Shown here: one piece after another, positions 8,231 through 16,680 of the stretch
How the letters are laid out: the number at the start of each line of letters is the position of its first letter
Position numbering within the stretch: position 1 is the stretch's first letter
Assembly: GCF_019207025.1 (NCBI RefSeq)
Contig: NZ_JAEEGC010000043.1
Span: forward strand, 1 to 62,212
DNA: 62,212 nt
From: Clostridium thailandense
GTDB lineage: Bacteria > Bacillota > Clostridia > Clostridiales > Clostridiaceae
Direction: 5' to 3'
The notes under the pieces: model-generated
What the model was told of the DNA's origin: nothing
The model's input: only the letters and a program-made list of their open reading frames with translations
Database searches by the model: none
Translations under genes and position numbers: made by a program

Positions 8231-9595
8231 CTATTTTATATTTAAATTTTTTACAAGAGCTTTTTCAAATATTTCAAGTCCTGCTTCTGTTTGTTCGTCA
8301 GTCATGCAAAGTGGTGCTAACAATCTAATTACGTTTCCATAATTACCTGCATTCTCCATTATTAATCCCATTTGAGCTGCATCCTGAATTATTGCTTTAA
8401 CTATTGCTGGATTTGGAGTCTTAGATTCTTGATCAGTTACGAATTCTATACCAAGCATTGAACCGATACCTCTTACGTCACCAACTACTTTATATTCTTT
8501 TTTCCATTCGTTGTATCTTTCTGATATTTTAGCACCGATATGACGTGCTTTCGCTGGGTAATCTTCTCTTTCCATGATTTCAATAACTTTTAATGCTGCT
8601 GCACAAGCAAGTGCGTTTCCACCGTAAGTACCACCTATTGTACCCGCTGGTACTTTATCAAATATTTCTTTTCTAGCTGTAACAGCACTCATTGGAACAC
8701 CTTGTGCTATAGATTTAGCCATTGTTACGATATCAGCTGGACATCCTGCTTCTTTCCAATATTCTGTAGTGAACATTTTTCCTGATCTAGCGAAACCACT
8801 TTGAACTTCATCTGCTATAAGTAATATGCCATATTTATCACATATTTGTCTAACTGCTTTAACATACTCAATAGGAGCTGGAACAAATCCGCCTTCACCT
8901 TGTACTGGCTCAAAAAGTATAGCAGCACAATGTTCAGCTGGAGTAGATTCCATAAATACATTTTCTAGCTTAGCTATGTAGTAATCGATAGCCTCCCCCT
9001 CTGTCATTCCCTTTGGAGCTCTATATAAATATGGAAATTCACATCTGTATATACCATCTGGAAAAGGTCCCATTCCAATAGAATAAGCCTTTTTAGCTGT
9101 CATAGCCATTGTAAGATTTGTTCTTCCATGGAAAGCACCTGAGAAAACAATTATATTTGGTCTTCCTGTATAAGCTCTAGCAATTTTTACAGCATTTTCA
9201 TCGGCCTCTGATCCACTGCAAACAAACATAGTATTTCTAACATCGCCTTTTACTGGAACGATTTTATTTAATTTTTCTGCAAGTTCGACATAACCTTCAT
9301 GGGAATATATATTGAACATTGCATGACAAAACTTTGCCGACTGATCTTGTATTGCCTTAACGACTTCAGGATTGCTATATCCAAGGTTAGTTACACCTAC
9401 ACCGCCAACCCAATCAAGGAATACGTTTCCATCTGGATCTTCAAACATTGCACCTTCTGCTCTAGACATAACAGATGGATATCCACATCCAATCGCTTTT
9501 GCACAAGCAGCTGCTCTTCTATCTACGATGGATTGTCCTTTAGGACCTGGGACAGTTCCAGTAATAATTTTTGGTAATTGATTTCCTAGTGTCAT
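8231..9595 (-). CDS. gabT: 4-aminobutyrate aminotransferase (class III, PLP)
   Basis: Transfers the amino group of GABA to 2-oxoglutarate, giving succinate semialdehyde and glutamate. The 454-residue product has the class III signatures: CSGSEADENAVKIAR, FEPVQGEGGF, the PLP aspartate in LLIADEVQSGFAR, and the Schiff-base lysine in VTMAKSIAQGVPM. Length fits the family. The start has a strong AAGGAGG site. Substrate is assigned from the surrounding 4-hydroxybutyrate genes; related class III enzymes use ornithine or other omega-amino acids. It is transcribed alone from the sigma-54 promoter at 9671-9686. Confidence 0.9.
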   Translation of the reverse strand: MTLGNQLPKIITGTVPGPKGQSIVDRRAAACAKAIGCGYPSVMSRAEGAMFEDPDGNVFLDWVGGVGVTNLGYSNPEVVKAIQDQSAKFCHAMFNIYSHEGYVELAEKLNKIVPVKGDVRNTMFVCSGSEADENAVKIARAYTGRPNIIVFSGAFHGRTNLTMAMTAKKAYSIGMGPFPDGIYRCEFPYLYRAPKGMTEGEAIDYYIAKLENVFMESTPAEHCAAILFEPVQGEGGFVPAPIEYVKAVRQICDKYGILLIADEVQSGFARSGKMFTTEYWKEAGCPADIVTMAKSIAQGVPMSAVTARKEIFDKVPAGTIGGTYGGNALACAAALKVIEIMEREDYPAKARHIGAKISERYNEWKKEYKVVGDVRGIGSMLGIEFVTDQESKTPNPAIVKAIIQDAAQMGLIMENAGNYGNVIRLLAPLCMTDEQTEAGLEIFEKALVKNLNIK

Positions 9596-9670
9596 TTTTA
9601 TATCCTCCTTAAACTTATATATAACTTAATAGATTTTTAAAATCTTGTGAATGCACTCACCATATATATA

Positions 9671-9686
9671 AGCAAGAAAGATGCCA
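9671..9686 (-). promoter_or_regulatory. sigma-54 (-24/-12) promoter of gabT
   Basis: Minus-strand TGGCATCTTTCTTGCT fits the RpoN consensus exactly in spacing, 76 bases upstream of the gabT start. Confidence 0.88.
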
Positions 9687-9738
9687 AAAATAGAAATCCT
9701 GCTTTCTAGCTTAGTTCTTTATATAGATGTTCTCGATG

Positions 9739-9809
9739 GAAAGCTAACTTACACGCAGGGATATGTTACCAATCTGAAGGTACATATCTCTGCATATAAA
9801 TTAGTTTTC
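9739..9809. repeat. dispersed hairpin repeat, copy A
   Basis: An imperfect hairpin of about 31 pairs: GAAAGCTAACTTACACGCAG on the left pairs with the complement ending at 9809, meeting around GATATGTTACC / GGTACATATC. The core (CTAACTTACACGCAGGGATATGTT, then AAGGTACAT) recurs at 33.74 kb and in part at 62.05 kb. It sits between the gabT promoter and its activator sites. Confidence 0.65.
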
Positions 9810-9850
9810 TAGTTCCTTTCTATAAGAAAACAAATGTTTTAATTTAATTC

Positions 9851-9953
9851 TATTCAATTATGAATAAAATTTTTTCATACTTTCTGGACTAAGAATAAAG
9901 TTTAATCTATAGAAAAGTATTCATTTATAAAAACAAATATTCATTTGTGAATA
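9851..9953. promoter_or_regulatory. class-2 activator sites TATTCA-N4-TGAATA upstream of gabT
   Basis: Two perfect sites, 9851-9866 and 9938-9953, plus a half site beginning at 9919, lie 165 to 265 bases upstream of the gabT sigma-54 promoter. They match the sites upstream of 4hbD and differ from those of abfD. Confidence 0.72.
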
Positions 9954-10007
9954 CTTGTCTTTCAAATGCACTAGTTATATTTTATATACTTAGCTCTTTA
10001 ACATACC

Positions 10008-10763
10008 TTACTCTACAGGTGCCATAAGTATTCTGCCAGTTCCACGATATACATTAACTAACCCTTCACCAGAAACCGCGGAACCAATCAGGCTTTTACT
10101 GGACTTTTCAACTCTAAAATCTAGTGATTCAGACCAAGCTATAGCATAATTTCCATCAATTCTAACTTCATCATTTTCAAGTACAAATTCTATAAGTTCA
10201 TCTCTTGGTACGGGACTCTCAAGTATAGCAATTCCTTCACCTTTAAGACATAAGTTGAATAATCCTTCTTTTCCCAGCATTGCTGAAGAAAGATTAGTTC
10301 TAGCTACCACCTTCTGTTGAACTTTTGATTCACAAGCAAGAAAAAGTCCGTCATCTAGTACTATTCCCCCCCATTCTGAAACTTCTTCGAGTAAAATATG
10401 TTTATATGTAGGTTCCAGCATTAACAAGCCATTTCCTTGATATTTAGGCTTAATTGCAGATTCTTTTGTCACCTTGGAAGACAAAGCTTTACCAAATAAG
10501 TCACCAAGTCCTTTAACATCTGCGGCCATACTAACAGCTCCCGAAGTCCACTGCATTGATCCTGCACTAATTGTATAAGCATTACCCTTAAGCTCGATCA
10601 AGACCTGTCTCTTTCTAATATTCATTTCTGAAGCAAAATATGCAGCCATGGCATTGGAAGCATTTACACTTAAATCTTTTTTATACTCAAGAACTTTTAC
10701 ATCTCCTCTTGCTTCTATCACTTCTATATTTCTATTTTCATAAAGATTTTTGCATTTTATCAT
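10008..10763 (-). CDS. AIM24 family protein
   Basis: A 251-residue soluble protein that I recognise as the AIM24 (former DUF124) family: beta-rich repeats with glycine turns, such as GNGLLMLEPTYKHILLEE and GEGIAILESPVP, ending in GTGRILMAPVE. The family fold is a beta-prism-like trimer; its biochemical role in bacteria is not settled. The start follows a G-rich site (GGGGGGGAATAAA). It is a single-gene unit between gabT and the electron transfer genes; no link to GABA metabolism is evident. Confidence 0.8.
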   Translation of the reverse strand: MIKCKNLYENRNIEVIEARGDVKVLEYKKDLSVNASNAMAAYFASEMNIRKRQVLIELKGNAYTISAGSMQWTSGAVSMAADVKGLGDLFGKALSSKVTKESAIKPKYQGNGLLMLEPTYKHILLEEVSEWGGIVLDDGLFLACESKVQQKVVARTNLSSAMLGKEGLFNLCLKGEGIAILESPVPRDELIEFVLENDEVRIDGNYAIAWSESLDFRVEKSSKSLIGSAVSGEGLVNVYRGTGRILMAPVE

Positions 10764-10947
10764 TTTATTCCCCCCCTAACTCGTATAATATTATTTTCAT
10801 ATAAATTTGACCATAAATCAATTAATATTTTGAACTCACGTTAACTTAATTGATTATATATATTTTTTTAATATATAGTAAGTATAATTTATCGTAATTA
10901 GCTTATCAAACTCTAAATTACTTTTGCATAAAAAGAAAATAGCATTA

Positions 10948-11034
10948 AAAAGCAGGGGCTGTTGCACTATAAAGAAATACACCAGAAAGTTAACTTTCAG
11001 CGGTTATTTTCTATAGTTCGACAGTCCCTACTTT
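10948..11034 (-). terminator. large imperfect hairpin, terminator after etfA
   Basis: Arms of 24 bases (10948-10971 and 11011-11034, four mismatches, some allowing G-U) flank a centre that holds the 14-base palindrome GAAAGTTAACTTTC. In the etfA direction the stem is followed by TTTTT. It resembles the GGACTGTTGCAC terminator arm at 8118 and may belong to the same repeat family. Confidence 0.7.
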
Positions 11035-11062
11035 TGCTCAAATTTCTCTATGTGAAGTCTAC

Positions 11063-12067
11063 TTACTTATCCATAGCCCTAATTTCACTTACTATCTCAG
11101 GCAAAATTTTTCTATAATCTCCAACTAATGCAAGATCAGCCACTTTCATTATTGGTGCGTCTGCATCCTTATTTACAGCTATAATATAATCACTGTCCTG
11201 CATTCCAGCTAAATGCTGTATAGCTCCTGAGATACCACAAGCTATATATAAATTTGGTCTAACAGTCTTGCCAGTTTGTCCAACTTGATATGCTTTATCT
11301 AGCCAACCATTATCTATAGCTGCTCTTGATCCAGCTATAGTCCCGCCTAATATATCCGCAGCTTCCTTTAAAAGTTCAAAGCCTTCTTTACTTCCTAAGC
11401 CTCTTCCACCAGAGACAATAACTTTAGCTTCTCCTATATCCATACAATCTTTACAAGCCTTAACTACGTCTATTGTCCTAGTTCTGATATCTTCGGCCGT
11501 TATCTTTGCAGCTATCTTTTGAATTGTTCCAGTTCTTGATTCATCCTTAACTAATTTTTCAAATACCCCAGGCCTTACTGTAGACATCTGTGGTCTGTGA
11601 TCTCCGCAAACTATTGTTGCCATTAGGTTTCCACCAAAAGCTGGCCTTGTCATAAGTAGGTTTTTGTTTTCTGAATCTATATCAAGAGAAGTGCAGTCTG
11701 CTGTAAGTCCTGTTGCAAGTCTTGCTGCTACCCTTGGTCCTAAATCTCTTCCTATGAATGTAGCTCCAACTAACATTGCCTCTGGTTTTACTTCATTTAT
11801 TAAGTCACATATTACTTTTGTATAACCATCCGTTGTAAAATGCTTTAATAATGGACTTTCAGCATATATTACTTTGTCTGCTCCATAAGCTAACAATTCT
11901 TTTGCTATATTATCTATATCATTTCCAAGTAAAAGAGCTGTTAATTCTACTCCTAACTTATCTGCTAAATCTCTGCCTTTTCCGAGTAACTCTAAGGATA
12001 CCTTTTGAAGATTTCCGTCTCTTTGTTCAGCAAATACCCATACACCTTTATATTCTGATATATTCAT
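11063..12067 (-). CDS. etfA: electron transfer flavoprotein alpha subunit
   Basis: With EtfB forms the FAD-containing partner of the acyl-CoA dehydrogenase. The 334 residues carry the alpha-subunit FAD signature near the C-terminus, GQTGKTVRPNLYIACGISGAIQHLAGM in part, and VSGGRGLGS. Start has AGGAGGGG. It follows etfB by 12 bases in the bcd-etfB-etfA operon. In clostridia this complex can bifurcate electrons from NADH to crotonyl-CoA and ferredoxin; that is family knowledge, not shown here. Confidence 0.95.
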   Translation of the reverse strand: MNISEYKGVWVFAEQRDGNLQKVSLELLGKGRDLADKLGVELTALLLGNDIDNIAKELLAYGADKVIYAESPLLKHFTTDGYTKVICDLINEVKPEAMLVGATFIGRDLGPRVAARLATGLTADCTSLDIDSENKNLLMTRPAFGGNLMATIVCGDHRPQMSTVRPGVFEKLVKDESRTGTIQKIAAKITAEDIRTRTIDVVKACKDCMDIGEAKVIVSGGRGLGSKEGFELLKEAADILGGTIAGSRAAIDNGWLDKAYQVGQTGKTVRPNLYIACGISGAIQHLAGMQDSDYIIAVNKDADAPIMKVADLALVGDYRKILPEIVSEIRAMDK

Positions 12068-12079
12068 CGTAATCCCCTC

Positions 12080-12859
12080 CTAGATAAAGTGTTTCTCTTT
12101 TAATTTTTGAACTGCATGTGCTGCTGCTTCCTTTGCTGGTAAGCATACTAATTCACCTTGACCTTTAGCTTCCTTAGTCATTGACTTCTTAACCTTTGTT
12201 GGTGATCCTGAAAGTCCAAGAAGAGACCTATCTACATCTATATCAGCTGCACTCCATATTTTTATTTCTTTTTTATAGGCATCAAAAATATTTGCCATAT
12301 GCATATATCTTGGTTCATTTAATTCTTTTATAGCCGTTAAAAGTACTGGAGTTTTAACCTCTATCACTTCATATCCATCTTCCCATGCCCTCTGAACTTT
12401 CAATAATTCTCCATTAGCTTCTACCTTTTCTACATAAGTAACCTGTGGAATTCCTAAATGCTCAGCTATTTCTGGACCAACTTGAGCTGTATCTCCGTCT
12501 ATAGCTTGTCTTCCTGCGAAAATTATATCATAATCTAATTTCTTTAATGCTCCTGCTAAAGTATGTGATGTAGCTAATGTATCTGCTCCCCCAAAGGCTC
12601 TATCTGAAATTAATATTGCTTCATCGGCTCCCATAGCTATAGCTTCTCTTAAGGCTTTTTCGGCTTGTGGTGGACCCATACTTATTATAGTAACCTTGCC
12701 ATCAGTTTTTTCCCTTAGCACCAACGCTTCTTCTAAAGCATTCTTATCATCTGGATTTATTATTGATGGAACACCATCCCTTATAAGGGTTCCTGTCTTT
12801 GGGTCTATTCTAACTTCTGTTGTATCTGGAACCTGTTTTAAACAAACTACTATATTCAT
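12080..12859 (-). CDS. etfB: electron transfer flavoprotein beta subunit
   Basis: A 259-residue EtfB: N-terminal MNIVVCLKQVPDTTEVRIDP, INPDDKNALEEAL, and FAGRQAIDGDTAQVGPEIAEHLG that binds nucleotide and contacts EtfA. The ATG at 12857-12859 is preceded nine bases by AAGGAGG and matches the usual family start; a longer frame to 12937 overlaps the acyl-CoA dehydrogenase gene and is not used. Lies 22 bases after that gene. Confidence 0.95.
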   Translation of the reverse strand: MNIVVCLKQVPDTTEVRIDPKTGTLIRDGVPSIINPDDKNALEEALVLREKTDGKVTIISMGPPQAEKALREAIAMGADEAILISDRAFGGADTLATSHTLAGALKKLDYDIIFAGRQAIDGDTAQVGPEIAEHLGIPQVTYVEKVEANGELLKVQRAWEDGYEVIEVKTPVLLTAIKELNEPRYMHMANIFDAYKKEIKIWSAADIDVDRSLLGLSGSPTKVKKSMTKEAKGQGELVCLPAKEAAAHAVQKLKEKHFI

Positions 12860-12881
12860 TTCTGTTATCCTCCTTAACTCT

Positions 12882-14021
12882 TTATCTAAAAATATTGCCA
12901 GAGATAACCATCTTTTGAACCTGTGATGTTCCTTCATAGATTTCAGTTATCTTAGCATCTCTCATCATTCTTTCAACTGGATAATCCTTTGTATATCCAT
13001 AACCCCCAAACAATTGAACTGCTTTTGTTGTTACTTCCATTGCTACATCTGCTGCAAATAATTTAGCTCTAGCTGCTTCTACAGTATATGGAAGTCCTGA
13101 ATCCTTTTTAAAAGCTGCCTTATACACTAAGTGTCTTGCTGCTTCTATTTTTGTATCCATTTCAGCTACTGCCCATGCGAGTCCCTGGAACTTATCTAAA
13201 GATCTTCCAAATTGTTTTCTTTCTTTCATGTAAGTTATGGCCTCATCAAAAGCACCTTCTGCTATTCCTAAGGCTTGAGCTGCTATACCAATTCTTCCTC
13301 CATCAAGAGTTCCCATTGCAACTCCAAAGCCTTTTCCTTCTTTACTTAACAAATTTTCCTTTGGCACTATGCAGTCTTCAAATATAAGCTCAGTAGTTGA
13401 AGATGCTCTGATACCCATTTTATTTTCTAATTTACCTATTGAAAAACCTTTAAAGCCTTTTTCAACTATAAAAGCTGATATGCCTCTTGTTCCCTTACTT
13501 CTATCTGTCATAGCAAATACTATGAAGAGATCCGCTGCTCCACCATTTGTTATAAATATTTTTTGTCCGTTTAATATGTAGTTATCTCCTTCAAGAACAG
13601 CTGTGGTTTGTTGTCCTGCTGCATCTGTTCCTGCATTTGGCTCAGTTAATCCAAAGGCTCCTAATTTCTCTCCCTTTGCAAGAGGCACTAGATATTTTCT
13701 CTTATGATCTTCAGTACCATACTTATCAATTACTGATGCGCATAGTGATGTATGAGCAGAAAGAATAACTCCTGTACTACCGCAAACTTTTGACAATTCT
13801 TCAACTGCTAATACATATGAAAGAGTGTCTCCCCCTGCTCCACCATATTCTTTGGAGAATGGGATTCCCATCATTCCGTACTTAGCCATTTTTTTCACTG
13901 TTTCCATAGGAAATCTTTCTGTTTCATCAATTTCTGCAGCTAAAGGTTTAACTTCATTTTCCGCAAACTCTCTTACCATTTGCTTTACTAATTCTTGTTC
14001 CTCTGTTAATGTAAAGTTCAT
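12882..14021 (-). CDS. bcd: short-chain acyl-CoA (butyryl-CoA) dehydrogenase
   Basis: Reduces crotonyl-CoA to butyryl-CoA with EtfBA. The 379-residue product has the acyl-CoA dehydrogenase signatures: [14 protein letters not shown], the FAD contact [42 protein letters not shown] and the catalytic glutamate in [10 protein letters not shown]. Strong ribosome site GAGGAGG. Unlike the common clostridial crt-bcd-etfBA-hbd cluster, the crt and hbd genes are absent, which fits a source of crotonyl-CoA other than 3-hydroxybutyryl-CoA, namely AbfD. No sigma-54 promoter was found upstream. Confidence 0.93.
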   Translation of the reverse strand: MNFTLTEEQELVKQMVREFAENEVKPLAAEIDETERFPMETVKKMAKYGMMGIPFSKEYGGAGGDTLSYVLAVEELSKVCGSTGVILSAHTSLCASVIDKYGTEDHKRKYLVPLAKGEKLGAFGLTEPNAGTDAAGQQTTAVLEGDNYILNGQKIFITNGGAADLFIVFAMTDRSKGTRGISAFIVEKGFKGFSIGKLENKMGIRASSTTELIFEDCIVPKENLLSKEGKGFGVAMGTLDGGRIGIAAQALGIAEGAFDEAITYMKERKQFGRSLDKFQGLAWAVAEMDTKIEAARHLVYKAAFKKDSGLPYTVEAARAKLFAADVAMEVTTKAVQLFGGYGYTKDYPVERMMRDAKITEIYEGTSQVQKMVISGNIFR

Positions 14022-14053
14022 AATTTATCCTCCTCTTAGTTTTCAACTGATGT

Positions 14054-14071
14054 GTTTGTTAATAAACAAAC
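14054..14071. promoter_or_regulatory. inverted repeat before bcd, possible operator
   Basis: GTTTGTT-AATA-AACAAAC, a perfect seven-base inverted repeat 33 bases upstream of the bcd start. It recalls redox-sensing Rex sites (TTGTTA-N6-TAACAA) but the half-site spacing differs, so the regulator is uncertain. Confidence 0.4.
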
Positions 14072-14083
14072 TTTATATAATTT

Positions 14084-14151
14084 AAACTAAAGTATTTTAG
14101 GTCCCCGCCCATTATAGATAACCGGTGCACAGCCTAAAATACTTTTAGTTT
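14084..14151. repeat. long stem between the lux-like operon and bcd
   Basis: An 18-pair stem (14084-14101 with 14133-14151, one bulged base) with a 31-base GC-richer loop. T-rich sequence follows on the plus-strand side only. It may end transcription from the lux-like operon before bcd, but it is not a standard terminator in that direction. Confidence 0.5.
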
Positions 14152-14170
14152 TTAAGCAAATAATTTTCCT

Positions 14171-14257
14171 TTATCTTTCTACTATTATAGCTGTCCTCAT
14201 TCCACCAGCAACTACTACATCTGCATCCTTCGCTAAATTTATATCTGTTGTAGGCAT
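14171..14257 (-). pseudogene. 28-codon fragment in frame after luxC, thiolase-like phrase
   Basis: After the luxC stop the same reading frame continues open for 35 codons to a stop at 14171; from the ATG at 14257 it encodes 28 residues containing AKDADVVVAGGMRT, which recalls the DADVVVAGGME segment of thiolases. There is no good ribosome site. It could be a gene relic, or a lost C-terminal tail of the upstream gene. Function not assigned. Confidence 0.35.
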
Positions 14258-14278
14258 GATTCTAGCCAAAATATTATT

Positions 14279-15571
14279 TTAGGCTATGTTAACAGAGCAC
14301 CATCTTATAAGTTCACTTATTATGAAACATCCATCCCAAGGGAAATCATAGATATTCATCAATCCCAGATTAACTATTCTGTCTACACCTAAAGAGGTTA
14401 CAATATCTGCAAACTTCAAAATTTTATCTCTATCTTTACTAGCTATACCTATTGTCTGTGTTCTTTTTGTAATTAAATCTTTAACCTCAAATATGCTGTC
14501 TATTTCCTTTAAAAATAGGCACCTTCCACCTATAGGTTCTTCTAGAACTATTTCATTATTTACTAATATTGTATAACTAAGCCCTTTACTGCAATACAGG
14601 TCTTTATCTATACTAAGAGCATATATACCTCTTCTATTTATAATTTCTGAAGCAGTGCTTTCGTCTAAAATATTTAAATATCTCCTGCCCAATTTTTCGA
14701 AAGATGATGCTAATTTTTCTGCAACTTTCTTTAAAGGTACATTACTTCTTTCTATAAATAATAATTGAGGCGATGAACATGCCTTTTGCCCAAACATGGA
14801 TATATCCATTACCAGTTTATCCATATAACTTTCACATTCATCACTTTCTATAATGTTTTTATCAAAGACTGCAAAGGAATATTTAGGCCCAAAAACAATA
14901 TCTTTACAGGTAGTTTTTTTAGGCAAAAGATTGATAGCTTTTACTGCTTCTTCTCCACCCCATATAACTCTCGCATCTGCTAATATTGACATAGATTCAT
15001 TCATTAATTTATCATTACTATCAAAGTATATTAAAGTAATATTTTTCAACATATTCTTTGAAGAATAAACATTAGATTCATAGCTTATCTCTATGTCTTC
15101 CATGAGTTTTAGCAGTTCTAATACCAATTCAATACTTTGCTTTGGAACCCTTACAATATTTGAATTTTGGGCTATTAGAGCCTGAAAAATTGAGTACACC
15201 GCTAAAGTAGGTATATTACCTGCCACCCAATGACAGGTTATTCCTCTACCTTGGGCCTTGATAAGTTTTCCATTTCCTATTTCAATAAATTCATTTAAAA
15301 ATTTTTTATCCTTTAAACTGGTTTCTATAAGCTTCTCAATATTGCCCTTTTTTAGAAAAAAGGAGAGAAAAGGAACGCCTTCAATTTTTAGAAGACCTTT
15401 GTTTAAAGATAATCTTCTCCCATATTCACTTAACATGAGAATCATAGCTTCTATAGGTATGGAATTTAACAAATTCAAATTACTTTTTAAAGAAAAGCAT
15501 AGATTGCCTAGATCTTTTACAGATTTTCCTTCATTACATACTTCCCCATCGTGCAAATAACAAGTTATCAT
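14279..15571 (-). CDS. luxC: LuxC-like acyl-CoA / acyl-protein reductase
   Basis: Reduces an activated acyl group to an aldehyde with NADPH. The 430 residues include the LuxC hallmarks: HWVAGNIPTLAVYSIFQALI, NSNIVRVPKQS, WGGEEAVKAI, and the catalytic cysteine in FGQKACSSPQLLF, which forms the acyl-thioester. It is shorter than the luminous LuxC (about 480). Its ATG overlaps the luxE stop (ATGA, 15568-15571), so the two are translationally coupled. Last gene of the four-gene sigma-54 operon. No luciferase genes are present, so the aldehyde serves another purpose. Confidence 0.88.
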   Translation of the reverse strand: MITCYLHDGEVCNEGKSVKDLGNLCFSLKSNLNLLNSIPIEAMILMLSEYGRRLSLNKGLLKIEGVPFLSFFLKKGNIEKLIETSLKDKKFLNEFIEIGNGKLIKAQGRGITCHWVAGNIPTLAVYSIFQALIAQNSNIVRVPKQSIELVLELLKLMEDIEISYESNVYSSKNMLKNITLIYFDSNDKLMNESMSILADARVIWGGEEAVKAINLLPKKTTCKDIVFGPKYSFAVFDKNIIESDECESYMDKLVMDISMFGQKACSSPQLLFIERSNVPLKKVAEKLASSFEKLGRRYLNILDESTASEIINRRGIYALSIDKDLYCSKGLSYTILVNNEIVLEEPIGGRCLFLKEIDSIFEVKDLITKRTQTIGIASKDRDKILKFADIVTSLGVDRIVNLGLMNIYDFPWDGCFIISELIRWCSVNIA

Positions 15572-16680
15572 TTAATACTCTCCCTTTCTGCAAAAGTATC
15601 GCCACAACCTCGAATTTCTGACTTCTCTACTCTAGCTTTAAACTTAAAATATTTACCCTTTCTTCCACACTTACAGTTATCTACTCCAACTAATTCTCCT
15701 ATGTCCTCTGTCAAAATAGCTTGTGTAGGATAGCTGGAACCAAGAATGCTCATAACCTCTATTAATCCACAGTCTCCTGCTTTTACCTCTTTCAAAGTAT
15801 TAAAATCTCTTATTATAACCTGTGCAAAATCTGGAACATGTTTATAACCACATTCACAATCTATAAACACTACACCAACCTGTTCCACCATTCCATAGAA
15901 ATCTATTATATTATTAGGGCTAGTTCCAAAGACTCTAGCTGTTCTTTTTATAAATTCTTCTTTTGAAACCTTTTGTGATACGAGCTTTTTCCATCCACCA
16001 CTATGTAAAAGCTTCATTTTAGGCAGAGATAACTTTATACCAACTTCTTCCAAAAAATTTACAAACTTAAACCAAATTATATAAGTAAAACCATAAACTA
16101 AAATCTCTTTATCCTTATAACTGTTTTCAAACTCTTTTAGTCTATCTAGATTTATTTTTAGGTTGTCCCCTTCTCTATCCATTACATAGGTAATCTTGCT
16201 AGCAAAATTGCCCACTCCCCTTATTGCTGCTCCTCTAGCGTTTAAAGTTTCTTTTTTATCATTAGCGTCTCCACTGTCTATTACTAACATAGGTCTTCTT
16301 TTAGCTCCCAAAAAATTTCTTAATGTAGTAATCAATGCTTGTGATTGGCGTGTGGCTGTAATTCTGTCTAAATATATTTTGCTCGGTTTTCCTGTGGTAG
16401 TTGCACTAGAATTTAATATCCTTACTATTTGTTCTTTCTTGCAAAGTAAAAGATCAAAGTACTTAAACATGTTAACTGGTATAAACGGAACTTCTTCAAG
16501 CTTATGAATTTTATCAATATCCACTCCGAGTTTTCTATACATGCTTTTTAAATTTGGATTGATCTCAAATTTTTTTATCTGCATTTTTATAATTTCTAAT
16601 AATGCTTTTTCTTTTTCCTGTTCAGGCATCTTAAACTGATCACTTAATATAATATTTTCTATTAACTCTCTGCTTTCCAT
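15568..16680 (-). CDS. luxE: LuxE-like acyl-protein synthetase
   Basis: In the fatty acid reductase complex this adenylating enzyme receives or activates the acyl chain and hands it to LuxC. The 370 residues show the LuxE pattern: EVPFIPVNMFKYFD, SSATTTGKPSKIYLD, LHSGGWKK, DFYGMVEQVGVVF, and two cysteine pairs (CECG and CKCGRKGK) that probably bind zinc. Its start overlaps the stop of the ligase gene by one base (TAATG). Confidence 0.88.
   Translation of the reverse strand: MESRELIENIILSDQFKMPEQEKEKALLEIIKMQIKKFEINPNLKSMYRKLGVDIDKIHKLEEVPFIPVNMFKYFDLLLCKKEQIVRILNSSATTTGKPSKIYLDRITATRQSQALITTLRNFLGAKRRPMLVIDSGDANDKKETLNARGAAIRGVGNFASKITYVMDREGDNLKINLDRLKEFENSYKDKEILVYGFTYIIWFKFVNFLEEVGIKLSLPKMKLLHSGGWKKLVSQKVSKEEFIKRTARVFGTSPNNIIDFYGMVEQVGVVFIDCECGYKHVPDFAQVIIRDFNTLKEVKAGDCGLIEVMSILGSSYPTQAILTEDIGELVGVDNCKCGRKGKYFKFKARVEKSEIRGCGDTFAERESIK

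Noticed and set aside
12860..12937. Longer N-terminus for EtfB
   Set aside because: It overlaps the acyl-CoA dehydrogenase gene, lacks a ribosome site and is absent from the family's usual start.
14022..14278. Sigma-54 promoter for bcd
   Set aside because: No -24/-12 element on the minus strand in this gap; the operon probably uses another sigma factor.
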